Both the position numbers and the translations under genes were made by a program. Shown one piece after another: positions 17,649 through 26,686 of a DNA stretch of 64,000 nucleotides. Below the pieces are notes generated by a model. That model saw only the letters and a program-made list of their open reading frames with translations, did no database searches and was not told the DNA's origin. How positions within the stretch are numbered: the first letter of the stretch is position 1; each line of letters starts with the position of its first letter. The stretch is from Falsirhodobacter deserti. GTDB lineage: Bacteria > Pseudomonadota > Alphaproteobacteria > Rhodobacterales > Rhodobacteraceae. The DNA is taken from assembly GCF_004015795.1 (NCBI RefSeq), contig NZ_ML137218.1, positions 1,082,311-1,146,310 on the forward strand. Direction: 5' to 3'.

Positions 17649-17655
17649 GGAAAGC

Positions 17656-18294
17656 ATGACCCCTGCCGAACAAAGCCGCCGCGCTGCCGAGATCTGCGAT
17701 CTCGCCCCTGTTGTCCCCGTTCTTGTGATCGATGATCTGGCCCATGCCGCACCGCTTGCGCGGGCCCTCGTGGCTGGCGGCCTGCCTGCGCTGGAGGTGA
17801 CGCTGCGCACGCCCGTGGCGCTGGATGCGATCCGCGCCATGTCCGAGGTAGAGGGCGGCATCGTGGGTGCAGGCACCTTGCTGACCGCAGCGGATGTGAA
17901 GGCCGCCAAGGCTGCCGGTGCCAGGTTCGGCGTTTCGCCCGGCGCCACGAACAGCATCCTTGCCGCCTGCGAGGATGAGGATCTTCCCCTTCTGCCGGGT
18001 GCGGCCACGGCCACTGAAGTCATGGCCTTGCTGGAGCGGGGATACACCGTGCAGAAGTTCTTCCCGGCAGAAAGCTCGGGCGGGGCACCGGCGGTGAAAT
18101 CCATCGGCGCACCGATCCCGCAGGTGTCCTTCTGCCCGACGGGCGGCATCTCGTTGAAGAACGCCCGCGACTACCTTGGCCTTTCCAACGTACGCTGCGT
18201 CGGCGGAAGCTGGGTTGCGCCGAAGGACAAGATGCTTAAGGGCGACTGGGAAGGCATCACGGCGCTGGCGCGTGAGGCTGCTGCCCTTCGCTGA
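17656..18294 (+). CDS. eda: KDPG aldolase
   Basis: Eda cleaves 2-keto-3-deoxy-6-phosphogluconate to pyruvate and glyceraldehyde 3-phosphate. The 212-residue class I aldolase has the catalytic glutamate in [14 protein letters not shown], the phosphate-loop [11 protein letters not shown] and the Schiff-base lysine in VQKFFPAE. The ATG at 17656, after AGGAAAGC, gives the family length and sits just after the edd stop; an earlier in-frame ATG lies inside edd. The last 38 bases overlap the convergent glnE. Confidence 0.96.
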   Translation: MTPAEQSRRAAEICDLAPVVPVLVIDDLAHAAPLARALVAGGLPALEVTLRTPVALDAIRAMSEVEGGIVGAGTLLTAADVKAAKAAGARFGVSPGATNSILAACEDEDLPLLPGAATATEVMALLERGYTVQKFFPAESSGGAPAVKSIGAPIPQVSFCPTGGISLKNARDYLGLSNVRCVGGSWVAPKDKMLKGDWEGITALAREAAALR

Positions 18295-20974
18295 GCAAGG
18301 CATCGAACGCGCCTGCGATCACCTTCGCCCGGCGCGTTATCTCTGTTGCAAGATCGTCGGGGGAACCGGCTTCCCGCATGATGAATGCGCAGGCGCCTTC
18401 ACCAAGGCTGGCCGGATCAAGGGTATCTGATGACAACAGACGGCTGGCCGCCTGAATGCGCCAAAGCACCGCCTGCGCCTGTTTGACATCGTCATGGGCG
18501 CCCAGCTGCGCCTCCACCTGTTGCTGCTCAGAGCCGCGGCGCAAGGCAAGGAACTGCGCCAGAAGTTCTGCATCCATCAGCCGCCCATCCCCGTTCCGCG
18601 CATCCCAATCGGACTGCGCGGGCTTGGCTGCCCGCAGGCGCCGCCGCATGTCGGCCACATCGGCGGGCACTTTAGGATCGCGTCCACGGGTTGCCAATAT
18701 CTCGAGCCGGAGCGCCTCCACATCCGCCAGAAGCTCCGGCTCGCCAGCCAAGGGCCGTGCACGCGTCAGGGCCAGATGCTCCCACGTCCAGGCTTCTTCC
18801 ATCTGATATCGGCGGAAGGCGGAAAGCGAGGTTGCCAGTGGCCCTTGGCGGCCCGAGGGGCGCAGCCGCATATCCGCCGAATACAGCGCGCCCTCTGCCG
18901 TTTGTGCCGTCAGTGCCGTCAGAAGGGATTGCGTTAGCCGGGAGTAATAAGTACGCGCTGCCAATGGTTTGGTTCCGGAACTTAATGCATCGCCTTCAGC
19001 ATCATAGATGACGATCAGATCAATATCCGATCGTGCATGCATCCGCCCTGCACCAAGACTGCCCATCCCGACAACAACGGCGCCGCGCCCCGGCAGCGGG
19101 CCGTGCTTCTTTGAAAACTCCTCAACCACCACTGGCCAAAGGCTTTGGATCACGGCTTGTGCCAGATCGGCATATTCGCGCCCCACCTGCGCCGCATCTG
19201 ACAGGCCGCGCAGATGGTGTACACCGATGCGGAAGTGCCAGTCCTTCATCCAGCGACGGGCCAGATCCAGCTTCGCCTCATAATCCCGCCCTTGGGCAAG
19301 CTGGGCGGCCATCTCGTCCCGCAGCGCCAACGAACCCGGCCATGGGGCAAAGAAGCGTCCCCCGATCACGGCATCCAGAACGCCGGAATTGCGCGACAGA
19401 TAAACCGCCAGATCGGGCGCAACCGAGGCGACATCTACGATCAGATCAACCAGCGGCGGATTCGCTTCGAACAGCGAGAAGATCTGCACCCCTGCAGGAA
19501 GCCCGCGCAGAAAGCCGTCCAGCGCCAGAAGCGCCTCATCAGGCTGCCGCGCACGTTGCAGGCGCGCCAGAAGCTGCGGACGCAGGCGGCGGAATATCCC
19601 TTGTGCGCGACCCGACCGCAGCGCGGGATAACTCTGCCAGCCGGCCACGATGTCGCGGGCACGCTCGGAAAGCTCCGGTTCGGGCGGCGCGTCAGAGGGT
19701 GCGAAGAAAGCCTCCGTCAGTTCTGCCGTCCGCTCCAGCCGCTGCAGCAGATGCTCGGCAAAAACCTCCGGCTCCTCGCAATACAGCCGGGCGACGCGGG
19801 CGAAAGGTTCGGGTTCCGCCGGCACCCGGTGGGTCTGCTGATCCCCCACCATCTGCAGCCGGTGTTCAACCTCGCGGTGGCTGCGGTAAAGCTGCGTCAG
19901 TTCCATGGCCACGTCGGGGCCGATCCATCCTGCTTCGGCAAGCGAGGAAAGGCCGCCCACCGTCGTCCGCCCGCGAAGGGAAGGATCACGGCCGCCCGCG
20001 ATCAGCTGCCGTGTCTGGGTGAAGAACTCGATCTCCCGTATGCCGCCCTGACCCAGCTTGAGGTCATGGCCCTCAACCTTCAGCGGACCGTGAAGCCCGC
20101 GATGGTCGCGGATGCGGGACCGCATGTCATGCGTATCCTCGATCGTCGCGAAATCCAGATGCTTGCGCCAGACGAACGGCGTCAGATCGCGCAGGAACCG
20201 TTCCCCCGCGTCCAGATCGCCGCCGCAAGGGCGCGCCTTGATGAAGGCGGCCCTTTCCCACGTGCGGCCCACGCTTTCATAATAGGATTCTGCCGCACCC
20301 ATCGAGATACAGACAGGCGTGACCGCCGCATCCGGCCGCAGCCGCAGATCCGTCCGGAATACATAGCCTTCCGAGGTGACATCCGAAAGAATCGCCATTA
20401 TCCGCCGCGTGGTTCGAATGAAGGACATGCGTGCTTCCTGCCAGTCGGGATGGCGGGTTTCGTCAAACAGGCAGATCAGATCGATGTCGGAAGAGTAATT
20501 TAGCTCTCCCGCACCCATCTTGCCCATCGCCAGCACCACCATGCCGCTGGCCGGGCCCGCATCCGCCAGCTTTCCGCGGCGCACCTCCGCCTCCACCAGC
20601 CGGCGCACCGAGAGATCAACAGCACGGTCGGCAAGGGCTGTCAGTGCGCCCGTCACCCGCTCCAGCGGCCAATGCCCGGCAAGATCGGCAAGTGCCGTCA
20701 ACAGCGCCACGCGGCGCTTGGCCTGCCTCAGCATGACCGGCAGGCCCGCCAGATCCGCATCGCGCGCAAGTTCTGCGGCCAGTGCGGCATCCGGATCATC
20801 CAGCGCTGCGGGAAGCCACTCCCCCTCCCGCCGCATCAGATCGCGCAAATACGGGCTGGCACTTCCAGTGGCCGCCAAAAGCTCCACGCGGGCAGAAGGA
20901 AGCGCCGCGAACTGGTCTGCAAGATCGCGGGCGACTGCGGCGTCATGAACAAGGGGCATACGTTTGATCTGCAT
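18257..20974 (-). CDS. glnE: Bifunctional glutamine synthetase adenylyltransferase/deadenylylase
   Basis: GlnE switches glutamine synthetase off by adenylylation and on by deadenylylation according to the state of PII. From the ATG at 20974 the protein is 905 residues, close to family size. It has two nucleotidyltransferase halves: the N-terminal GKMGAGELNYSSDIDLICLF and the C-terminal GMGSLGAGRMHARSDIDLIVIYD, each with the GxG...DxD metal site. The frame is open another 615 bases upstream, but that would run through the DUF2852 gene and is not credible. ATG at 20959 is an alternative start. Confidence 0.95.
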   Translation of the reverse strand: MQIKRMPLVHDAAVARDLADQFAALPSARVELLAATGSASPYLRDLMRREGEWLPAALDDPDAALAAELARDADLAGLPVMLRQAKRRVALLTALADLAGHWPLERVTGALTALADRAVDLSVRRLVEAEVRRGKLADAGPASGMVVLAMGKMGAGELNYSSDIDLICLFDETRHPDWQEARMSFIRTTRRIMAILSDVTSEGYVFRTDLRLRPDAAVTPVCISMGAAESYYESVGRTWERAAFIKARPCGGDLDAGERFLRDLTPFVWRKHLDFATIEDTHDMRSRIRDHRGLHGPLKVEGHDLKLGQGGIREIEFFTQTRQLIAGGRDPSLRGRTTVGGLSSLAEAGWIGPDVAMELTQLYRSHREVEHRLQMVGDQQTHRVPAEPEPFARVARLYCEEPEVFAEHLLQRLERTAELTEAFFAPSDAPPEPELSERARDIVAGWQSYPALRSGRAQGIFRRLRPQLLARLQRARQPDEALLALDGFLRGLPAGVQIFSLFEANPPLVDLIVDVASVAPDLAVYLSRNSGVLDAVIGGRFFAPWPGSLALRDEMAAQLAQGRDYEAKLDLARRWMKDWHFRIGVHHLRGLSDAAQVGREYADLAQAVIQSLWPVVVEEFSKKHGPLPGRGAVVVGMGSLGAGRMHARSDIDLIVIYDAEGDALSSGTKPLAARTYYSRLTQSLLTALTAQTAEGALYSADMRLRPSGRQGPLATSLSAFRRYQMEEAWTWEHLALTRARPLAGEPELLADVEALRLEILATRGRDPKVPADVADMRRRLRAAKPAQSDWDARNGDGRLMDAELLAQFLALRRGSEQQQVEAQLGAHDDVKQAQAVLWRIQAASRLLSSDTLDPASLGEGACAFIMREAGSPDDLATEITRRAKVIAGAFDALLSEGQQPHAPAP

Positions 20975-21068
20975 GACACGACTATTGAACGGCACCGGGC
21001 AAAGGGCAATGATGTAAATATCTTTAACATCCCTCTTGATGAGCGCGCATCCACCCCCAACATCATAA

Positions 21069-21087
21069 ATGTGAAAGCGCTTCACAT
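21069..21087. promoter_or_regulatory. Operator-like palindrome between glnE and the DUF2852 gene
   Basis: ATGTGAA (21069-21075) and TTCACAT (21081-21087) form a perfect 7-bp inverted repeat around AGCGC. It lies 22 bases before the DUF2852 start and 95 bases from glnE, in a divergent promoter region. The form resembles LacI/GntR-type operators; no regulator is assigned. Confidence 0.4.
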
Positions 21088-21109
21088 CACATAAACCGGA
21101 GACGCTCGG

Positions 21110-21520
21110 ATGACCTTTTCCTCTACGGCCGCCCCCGGCGGTATTCTTGGCTGGACCAGACGGACCGAAGGCTGGCTCGACGCGCGGGGCAAGCCCGCAT
21201 GGATCGCCGCCATGGTTCTTGGTTTCATCGTCTTCTGGCCTTTCGGCTTGGGACTTCTCGCCTATATGATCTGGAGCAATCGGATGTTTACCCGTAAAGG
21301 ATGCGGCCGCCGCGCCGCAAACATCATCAACGCCACGAAATCCACCGGCAACGCCGCGTTCGACGCCTACAAGGCTGACACGCTGCAGCGGCTGGAAGAA
21401 GAACAGACTGCCTTCGAAGGTTTCCTGAAGCGCCTGCGCGAGGCGAAGGACAAACAGGAATTCGACGCCTTCATGGACGAACGTGCGAAGAACCGCGACC
21501 TGCCCGCGCAGGCCGACTGA
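21110..21520 (+). CDS. DUF2852 domain-containing membrane protein
   Basis: This 136-residue protein has one long hydrophobic segment at about residues 30-55 (PAWIAAMVLGFIVFWPFGLG) and a cytoplasmic, charged helical tail with a conserved ADTLQRLEEEQTAFEGFLKRL coiled-coil-like segment. It matches the DUF2852 family common in alphaproteobacteria; function unknown. GGAGA lies just upstream of the ATG. The RDD gene follows on the same strand after 56 bases. Confidence 0.85.
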   Translation: MTFSSTAAPGGILGWTRRTEGWLDARGKPAWIAAMVLGFIVFWPFGLGLLAYMIWSNRMFTRKGCGRRAANIINATKSTGNAAFDAYKADTLQRLEEEQTAFEGFLKRLREAKDKQEFDAFMDERAKNRDLPAQAD

Positions 21521-21576
21521 CCGCTTCCCCGGGTGGCCCCAGCGGCCACCCTCCCTTTCCTTCTGCCGGAGCCAAG

Positions 21577-22026
21577 ATGACCGACGCAACCATCATGGAT
21601 CACCTGCCCGACCCAGAGCGTCATGCCGAATTCTATGACGGCGTGCCGATGAAGCGCGGTCTGGCATGGCTGGTCGACATCACGCTGATCTTCATCGCCA
21701 CGATGATCATCGTACCGCTGACCGCCTTCACGGCGCTGTTCTTCTATCCCCTGCTGTTCGTGGCTGTCGGCTTCGTTTACCGCTGGTGGAGCCTGTCGCG
21801 CCGGTCCGCAACGCCCGGCATGCGCCTGTTCGGGATCGAGTTTCTGAACCGCGACGGCCAGCGGCTGGATGGCGGCGAGGCGCTGCTGCACGTTCTGGGC
21901 TACATGCTGTCGATGGGAACGCTGCTGGTGCAGCTTCTGTCGGTCGTCCTCATGCTGACGACGCGCCGTGGCCAGGGTCTGACGGACCTGGTTCTTGGAA
22001 CCGTGGCCATCAACCGCGCGGCCTGA
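21577..22026 (+). CDS. RDD family membrane protein
   Basis: The 149-residue protein carries the RDD signature: an Arg near the start of helix 1 and a conserved Asp in RGLAWLVDITLIFIA, and the downstream TPGMRLFGIEFLNRDG motif. Three hydrophobic segments are visible. RDD proteins are proposed to be small transporters or chaperone-like membrane proteins; no substrate is indicated. It sits between the DUF2852 gene and bpt, all on the plus strand. Confidence 0.85.
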   Translation: MTDATIMDHLPDPERHAEFYDGVPMKRGLAWLVDITLIFIATMIIVPLTAFTALFFYPLLFVAVGFVYRWWSLSRRSATPGMRLFGIEFLNRDGQRLDGGEALLHVLGYMLSMGTLLVQLLSVVLMLTTRRGQGLTDLVLGTVAINRAA

Positions 22027-22105
22027 GGTCACAAGATCGCAATCGGTGCTTGGCGGATGCCGGTTGCCTTGTTACCTTTCCGTCATCCTGTCTTGTTGAG
22101 CGATC

Positions 22106-22915
22106 ATGCGCCACACTCTTCCGATTGCCCCCCAGTTCTATGTCACCGCGCCGCAACCCTGCCCTTATCTTGAAGGGCGGATGGAACGTAAGCTGTTCAC
22201 GGCACTTCAGGGGGAACAGGCGCAAAGGCTGAACGACGCGCTGTCAAAGCAGGGGTTCCGCCGGTCGCAGAACGTTCTGTATCGCCCCTCTTGTGCCGAT
22301 TGCTGCGCCTGCCTGTCGGCGCGCATCCGCGTTGCTGATTTCAAGCCGAACCGCACGCAAAGGCGGGTGATCAAACGCAATGCCCATCTGCGCCACAATC
22401 CGACGGCCCCTTGGGCCACAGAAGACCAGTATGCCCTTTTCCGCCGCTATCTTGATGCACGCCATGCCGATGGCGGCATGTCCGACATGGATATCTTCGA
22501 ATTTGCCGCGATGATCGAGGAGACGCCGATCCGCAGCCGCGTCATCGAATATGCGACCGGGGGCGAATTGGCTGCGGTGGCCCTGACGGATGTTTTCGAT
22601 GACGGGCTCAGCATGGTCTATTCGTTCTATGATCCGGATCTGCAGGATAACAGCCTTGGCACCTACCTGATCCTTGATCACATCGCCATCGCCCGAGAGG
22701 CGGGCCTGCCCTATGTCTATCTGGGATACTGGGTGCCGGGCAGCCGCAAGATGGGCTACAAGGCGAACTTCAACGCGATCGACATATACAAGGACGGGCG
22801 CTGGCAGGACATGGGCATCCCTGCAGAGCATGAGGAGGTGCGCAGCCCCGCCACCGTGGAGCCCATCGCCGAACAGGTGGCGAGGATCGATCTTCCCGAA
22901 GCCCGTCGCGTCTGA
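22106..22915 (+). CDS. bpt: Aspartate/glutamate leucyltransferase (Bpt-type aminoacyl-tRNA-protein transferase)
   Basis: Bpt attaches leucine from charged tRNA to N-terminal Asp/Glu of proteins, marking them for ClpAP under the N-end rule. The 269-residue product has the N-terminal cysteine-rich region ([30 protein letters not shown]) and the GNAT-like core (SYNSLGTYL-type segment [36 protein letters not shown]). Older annotation calls such proteins arginyltransferases (ate). Length and motifs are complete. Confidence 0.92.
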   Translation: MRHTLPIAPQFYVTAPQPCPYLEGRMERKLFTALQGEQAQRLNDALSKQGFRRSQNVLYRPSCADCCACLSARIRVADFKPNRTQRRVIKRNAHLRHNPTAPWATEDQYALFRRYLDARHADGGMSDMDIFEFAAMIEETPIRSRVIEYATGGELAAVALTDVFDDGLSMVYSFYDPDLQDNSLGTYLILDHIAIAREAGLPYVYLGYWVPGSRKMGYKANFNAIDIYKDGRWQDMGIPAEHEEVRSPATVEPIAEQVARIDLPEARRV

Positions 22916-23001
22916 CCTTGTCGGGCACCGCGCCGCACGCTAAATGACTGTGAGGGCCCTGCACGGGGCTTCACGGTGACCGGGCCCCTCTGGCGTCAGT
23001 A

Positions 23002-23049
23002 ATGCGGCAACTACGTGATGTCGGCACCGCAAGCACGTTCCTGCCGCAT
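23002..23049 (+). ncRNA. Structured leader hairpin of the DUF475 gene
   Basis: ATGCGGCA (23002-23009) pairs perfectly with TGCCGCAT (23042-23049). Inside, ACGTG (23013-23017) pairs with CACGT (23034-23038), with symmetric 3-base internal loops (ACT/TCC). A GGGGC/GCCCC pair lies just before it (about 22967-22987). The hairpin ends 57 bases before the start codon. It looks like a cis-regulatory RNA; none of the known metal-sensing riboswitch motifs was recognised. Confidence 0.45.
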
Positions 23050-23106
23050 GGACGTATGAATCATGAGCCATCTGCTGTTTTCCACAGCCGTGGCGGGGGG
23101 GGCTGC

Positions 23107-24189
23107 ATGACAACTTCCTCCGCACCGAAATCCACACTCTCCTACCTGACATGGGCCTTTGCGGCGACCGTAATTGGCCTTGCCCTTGGCGCGTGGCTGG
23201 GGTGGAGCACGACCGGCACGCTTGGCGGGACAGCTTCGGTCTTCTTCATTTGCGCGGTTCTGGCCGTGCTGGAGATTTCGCTTTCCTTCGACAACGCAAT
23301 CGTCAACGCCAACAAGCTGAAAACGATGGACCCTGTCTGGCAGCGCCGCTTCCTGACATGGGGCATCCTGATCGCCGTTTTCGGCATGCGGATCATCTTC
23401 CCCCTGCTGATCGTGGTGATCGCGGCGAATGTCGGGCCATGGGCCGCCATCGTCATGGCCGCGGCCGAGCCGGAGCAGTATGCCGCCATCATGCATGACG
23501 CCCATATGCCCATCGCAGCGTTCGGCGGTACCTTCCTGATGATGGTCGCGCTCAGCTTCTTCTTCGATCATGAAAAGGACATCCACTGGGTTCCCGGCGT
23601 CGAGGCCTGGGCACAGCGCTACTCCTCCATCAAGGGGCTGGAGATCGCGTTCGTGCTGGTCGTCTCGCTCCTGATCTCGCGCCTGCTGCCCGAAGGGGCC
23701 GACCGCTACACCTTCGTTCTGTGCTGCGTCTATGGCCTGCTGACCTTCCTTCTGGTGGAGGTTCTGGGGGCGTTTCTTGACAAGTCGCAGGAAACGGCGA
23801 ATGCGGCGGCCAAGGGCGGTCTGGGCGCGTTCCTGTATCTGGAGGTGCTGGACGCATCCTTCTCGTTCGATGGGGTGATCGGGGCCTTCGCGCTGTCGCA
23901 GAACCTGTTCATCATCGCAATCGGTCTGGGTATCGGCGCGATGTATGTGCGTTCGATGACCATCATGCTGGTGGAACGCGGTACGCTGGCCCAGTACCGG
24001 TATCTGGAACACGGCGCCTTCTATGCCATCCTGATCCTGTCGATCATCATGTATGTGCAAGCCATTCCCGGCGTCCACATCCCCGAGGTCTTCACCGGCC
24101 TTGGCGGCGCCTGCCTGATCGGGATCGCGCTTTGGTCGTCGATCCGGTGGAACCGGTCCAATCCGGATGCCGAACCGCAAGCGCACTAA
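23107..24189 (+). CDS. DUF475 / TerC-family integral membrane protein
   Basis: The 360-residue polytopic protein belongs to the DUF475 branch of the TerC family. It carries two characteristic acidic membrane motifs: EISLSFDNAIVNANKL near residue 60 and LDASFSFDGVIGAFALSQNL near 255. TerC relatives are linked to metal ion efflux, for example manganese, or to tellurite resistance; function in the DUF475 branch is not established. The ATG at 23107 is chosen because the upstream frame overlaps a strong hairpin. A bidirectional terminator separates it from the cyclophilin genes. Confidence 0.85.
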   Translation: MTTSSAPKSTLSYLTWAFAATVIGLALGAWLGWSTTGTLGGTASVFFICAVLAVLEISLSFDNAIVNANKLKTMDPVWQRRFLTWGILIAVFGMRIIFPLLIVVIAANVGPWAAIVMAAAEPEQYAAIMHDAHMPIAAFGGTFLMMVALSFFFDHEKDIHWVPGVEAWAQRYSSIKGLEIAFVLVVSLLISRLLPEGADRYTFVLCCVYGLLTFLLVEVLGAFLDKSQETANAAAKGGLGAFLYLEVLDASFSFDGVIGAFALSQNLFIIAIGLGIGAMYVRSMTIMLVERGTLAQYRYLEHGAFYAILILSIIMYVQAIPGVHIPEVFTGLGGACLIGIALWSSIRWNRSNPDAEPQAH

Positions 24190-24193
24190 AATA

Positions 24194-24220
24194 AAAAGGC
24201 CCGCATCACGCGGGCCTTTT
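24194..24220. terminator. Bidirectional rho-independent terminator
   Basis: AAAAGGCCCGC (24194-24204) pairs with GCGGGCCTTTT (24210-24220), an 11-bp stem with a 5-base loop ATCAC and A/T runs on both sides. It lies between the convergent DUF475 and ppiA genes and can serve both. Confidence 0.88.
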
Positions 24221-24222
24221 GC

Positions 24223-24777
24223 TTATTCCTCGACAGTGACCTGAACCATCCGGTCGGGGTTCTGCGGCGGTTCCCCCTTCGTGATGGCATCCACCACGTC
24301 CATGCCCTCGATGACATGACCGATGACGGTGTATTGCCCGTTCAGGAAATCGCCCGGCGCAAACATGATGAAGAACTGGCTGTCGGCCGAGTTCGGATCC
24401 TGCGTGCGGGCCATGCCCACGGTGCCACGCGCGAACGGCTCGTCCGAGAATTCGGCCGGAAGGTCGGGCATGTCCGAACCGCCGGTGCCAGAGCGGCCAG
24501 ATGCCTCCCCCTTGCCGAACTGCACATCGCCCGTCTGGGCCATGAACCCGTCGATCACGCGGTGAAACACCACGTCGTCATATTCACCGGCCTTGGCCAG
24601 CGCCACGACCTGCGCGACGTTCTTGGGCGCGAGTTCGGGAAGAAGGTCGATCACGACCTGACCGTTCGCACCCTGCCCCGCAATGTCGATCACGAGGTTC
24701 GGGCCCGGGCCATCCTCTTGCGCGAATGCCCCGCCGGCAGCCAGCGAAAGGCCGGCAGCAAGAACAAACTTACGCAT
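24223..24777 (-). CDS. ppiA: Peptidyl-prolyl cis-trans isomerase, cyclophilin type, exported
   Basis: This 184-residue cyclophilin starts with a Sec signal peptide (MRKFVLAAGLSLAAGGAFA, then QEDG). The catalytic core shows VVFHRVIDGFMAQTGD, DSQFFIMFA and LNGQYTVIGHVIEGMDVVD. It should act on periplasmic proteins. Its start overlaps the stop of the upstream cytoplasmic cyclophilin gene by 8 bases, and the two are clearly duplicates. Confidence 0.92.
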   Translation of the reverse strand: MRKFVLAAGLSLAAGGAFAQEDGPGPNLVIDIAGQGANGQVVIDLLPELAPKNVAQVVALAKAGEYDDVVFHRVIDGFMAQTGDVQFGKGEASGRSGTGGSDMPDLPAEFSDEPFARGTVGMARTQDPNSADSQFFIMFAPGDFLNGQYTVIGHVIEGMDVVDAITKGEPPQNPDRMVQVTVEE

Positions 24778-25276
24778 CGGCGGCCACGCGAACGCGGATC
24801 ATGCGGTCGGGGTTTTGCGGCGGCTCGCCGCGGACGATCTTGTCCACGTGTTCCATCCCCGAAACAACCTGGCCGTAAACGGTGTATTGGCCGTTCAGGA
24901 AGCTGTTGTCGTTGAAGTTGATGAAGAACTGGCTGTTGGCCGAGTTCGGGTTCATCGACCGTGCCGCACCAAGGCTGCCGCGGGCATGCGGAACCTTGGA
25001 GAATTCCGCCGGAAGATCGGGCTTGTCCGAACCGCCCGTGCCTGCACGGCGCAGGTCGAAGTTGTTTTCGGCATTGCCGTTCGCCACATCGCCCGTCTGG
25101 GCCATGAAGCCTTCAATCACACGGTGGAAGACAACGTTGTCATAGGCGCCGGCGCGGGCCAGTTCCTTCATCCGCTCCACATGCTTGGGTGCCACGTCGG
25201 GCAGAAGCTGGATGATCACGTCGCCATCCTTCAGCGTCATGATGATCGTGTTTTCGGGATCCTTGATCTCGGCCAT
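24770..25276 (-). CDS. ppiB: Peptidyl-prolyl cis-trans isomerase, cyclophilin type, cytoplasmic
   Basis: The 168-residue cyclophilin has no signal peptide and starts MAEIKDPENTIIMTLKDGDV. The active-site segments are VVFHRVIEGFMAQTGD, NSQFFINFNDNSFLNGQYTV and GEPPQNPDRMIRVRV. The start at 25276 follows AAAGGAGAGG; the frame is open far upstream but that region is antisense to pgk. It is the first gene of a two-cyclophilin operon and divergent from pgk. Confidence 0.92.
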   Translation of the reverse strand: MAEIKDPENTIIMTLKDGDVIIQLLPDVAPKHVERMKELARAGAYDNVVFHRVIEGFMAQTGDVANGNAENNFDLRRAGTGGSDKPDLPAEFSKVPHARGSLGAARSMNPNSANSQFFINFNDNSFLNGQYTVYGQVVSGMEHVDKIVRGEPPQNPDRMIRVRVAADA

Positions 25277-25391
25277 CGGCCTCTCCTTTGTGGTTCGGGG
25301 CAAACCTAATGTGCCGGGCGCCCGCTGAAAAGGCACCGTTGACGGATGAGCGGCCGGGTGCAACTTGTTTCGCAGCCAAGAGGAGGTTCGC

Positions 25392-26579
25392 ATGGCCTGG
25401 AAAACGCTGGACGACGTGCAGATGCAGGACAAGACGGTGCTGGTGCGCGTCGATATCAACGTGCCGATGGAAGACGGCGTCGTGACCGACGCAACGCGGA
25501 TCGAGAAGATCGTTCCCACGGTGCGCGATATCGTGCAGGCGGGCGGCAAGCCGGTGCTGCTGGCGCATTTCGGCCGCCCCAAGGGCAAGATCGTTGAGGG
25601 GATGAGCCTGAAGCCGCTGGTTCCCACGCTGGAACAGGCGCTTGGGATGCGCGTGATCTTCGGCAGCGACTGCGTGGGCGATGTTGCAAAGGACATCATC
25701 GACCAGACCAGCGAGGGCGAGGTCGTCCTGCTGGAAAACACCCGTTTTCATGAGGGTGAGGAAAAGAACGATCCCGAACTCGCCAAGGCCATGGCGGCAC
25801 TGGGCGACATCTATGTCAACGATGCGTTTTCGGCCGCGCACCGTGCCCACGCCTCGACCGAGGGACTCGCGCATCACCTGCCGCCGGTTGCAGGCCGGCT
25901 GATGGAAGCGGAACTGAAGGCGCTGGAAGCGGCACTTGGCCAGCCGAAGCGTCCAGTGGTTGCCGTCGTGGGCGGCGCGAAGGTTTCCACGAAGCTGGAC
26001 CTTCTGGGCAACCTCGTTTCCCGCGTGGACCATCTGGTGATCGGTGGCGGCATGGCCAACACCTTCCTTGTGGCGCAGGGGATCGAGGTGGGCAAAAGCC
26101 TTGCCGAGCGCGATATGGCGGGCACCGTGCGCGAAATCCTGGAAAAGGCGCAAAAAGCTGGCTGCCAGGTCATCCTGCCGATCGACGTCGTCGTCGCGCG
26201 GGAGTTCAAGGCGGGCGCGGCTTGCGAAACAGTCACGGCAGAAGCTTGCCCTGCCGACGCCATGATCCTTGATGCCGGCCCCGAAAGCGTGGCCCATATC
26301 GCCATGGTGTTCGAACAGGCTGAAACGCTGATCTGGAACGGCCCCCTCGGCGCGTTCGAGATCGAGCCCTTCGACGCCGCCACCAATGCCGCCGCGAAAA
26401 AGGCCGCAGACCTGACGGCTGCGGGCAGGCTCGTATCGGTCGCGGGTGGCGGTGACACGGTCGCTGCGCTGAACAAGGCCGGCGCTGCCGGGAAGTTCAG
26501 CTACATCTCCACCGCGGGCGGGGCGTTTCTGGAGTGGATGGAGGGCAAAACGCTGCCCGGCGTCGCCGCACTCGGCTGA
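25392..26579 (+). CDS. pgk: Phosphoglycerate kinase
   Basis: Pgk interconverts 1,3-bisphosphoglycerate and 3-phosphoglycerate with ATP formation. The 395-residue protein has the substrate-binding [19 protein letters not shown], the basic-patch segment [14 protein letters not shown], the hinge [14 protein letters not shown] and the nucleotide loop [12 protein letters not shown]. The ATG at 25392 follows AGGAGG at 25381-25386. fba follows on the same strand after 107 bases that contain a candidate operator. Confidence 0.97.
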   Translation: MAWKTLDDVQMQDKTVLVRVDINVPMEDGVVTDATRIEKIVPTVRDIVQAGGKPVLLAHFGRPKGKIVEGMSLKPLVPTLEQALGMRVIFGSDCVGDVAKDIIDQTSEGEVVLLENTRFHEGEEKNDPELAKAMAALGDIYVNDAFSAAHRAHASTEGLAHHLPPVAGRLMEAELKALEAALGQPKRPVVAVVGGAKVSTKLDLLGNLVSRVDHLVIGGGMANTFLVAQGIEVGKSLAERDMAGTVREILEKAQKAGCQVILPIDVVVAREFKAGAACETVTAEACPADAMILDAGPESVAHIAMVFEQAETLIWNGPLGAFEIEPFDAATNAAAKKAADLTAAGRLVSVAGGGDTVAALNKAGAAGKFSYISTAGGAFLEWMEGKTLPGVAALG

Positions 26580-26609
26580 GTTTTGCAAAAAGATCATGGT
26601 TGCGCGGCA

Positions 26610-26623
26610 TGTTAGCGCGACCA
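26610..26623. promoter_or_regulatory. LacI-type operator candidate upstream of fba
   Basis: TGTTAGCGCGACCA is similar to the site before edd (shared TGTTAGCG core) and matches the recalled CceR-type consensus TGNTANCGNTNNCA except for one position. It lies between the pgk stop and the fba ribosome site. Regulation is inferred only. Confidence 0.45.
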
Positions 26624-26686
26624 AGATTGCGTAGTCCCTACCCGCCTCCTACACCTGCAAGGCGGATATTTTTCAAGGAGATGACG

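Noticed and set aside
20975-21589. 205-codon N-terminal extension of glnE
   Set aside because: It would run through the DUF2852 gene and the divergent promoter region, and GlnE has full length without it.
22920-23106. yybP-ykoY manganese riboswitch before the DUF475 gene
   Set aside because: The conserved loop sequences of that riboswitch were looked for and not found; only an unassigned hairpin is reported.
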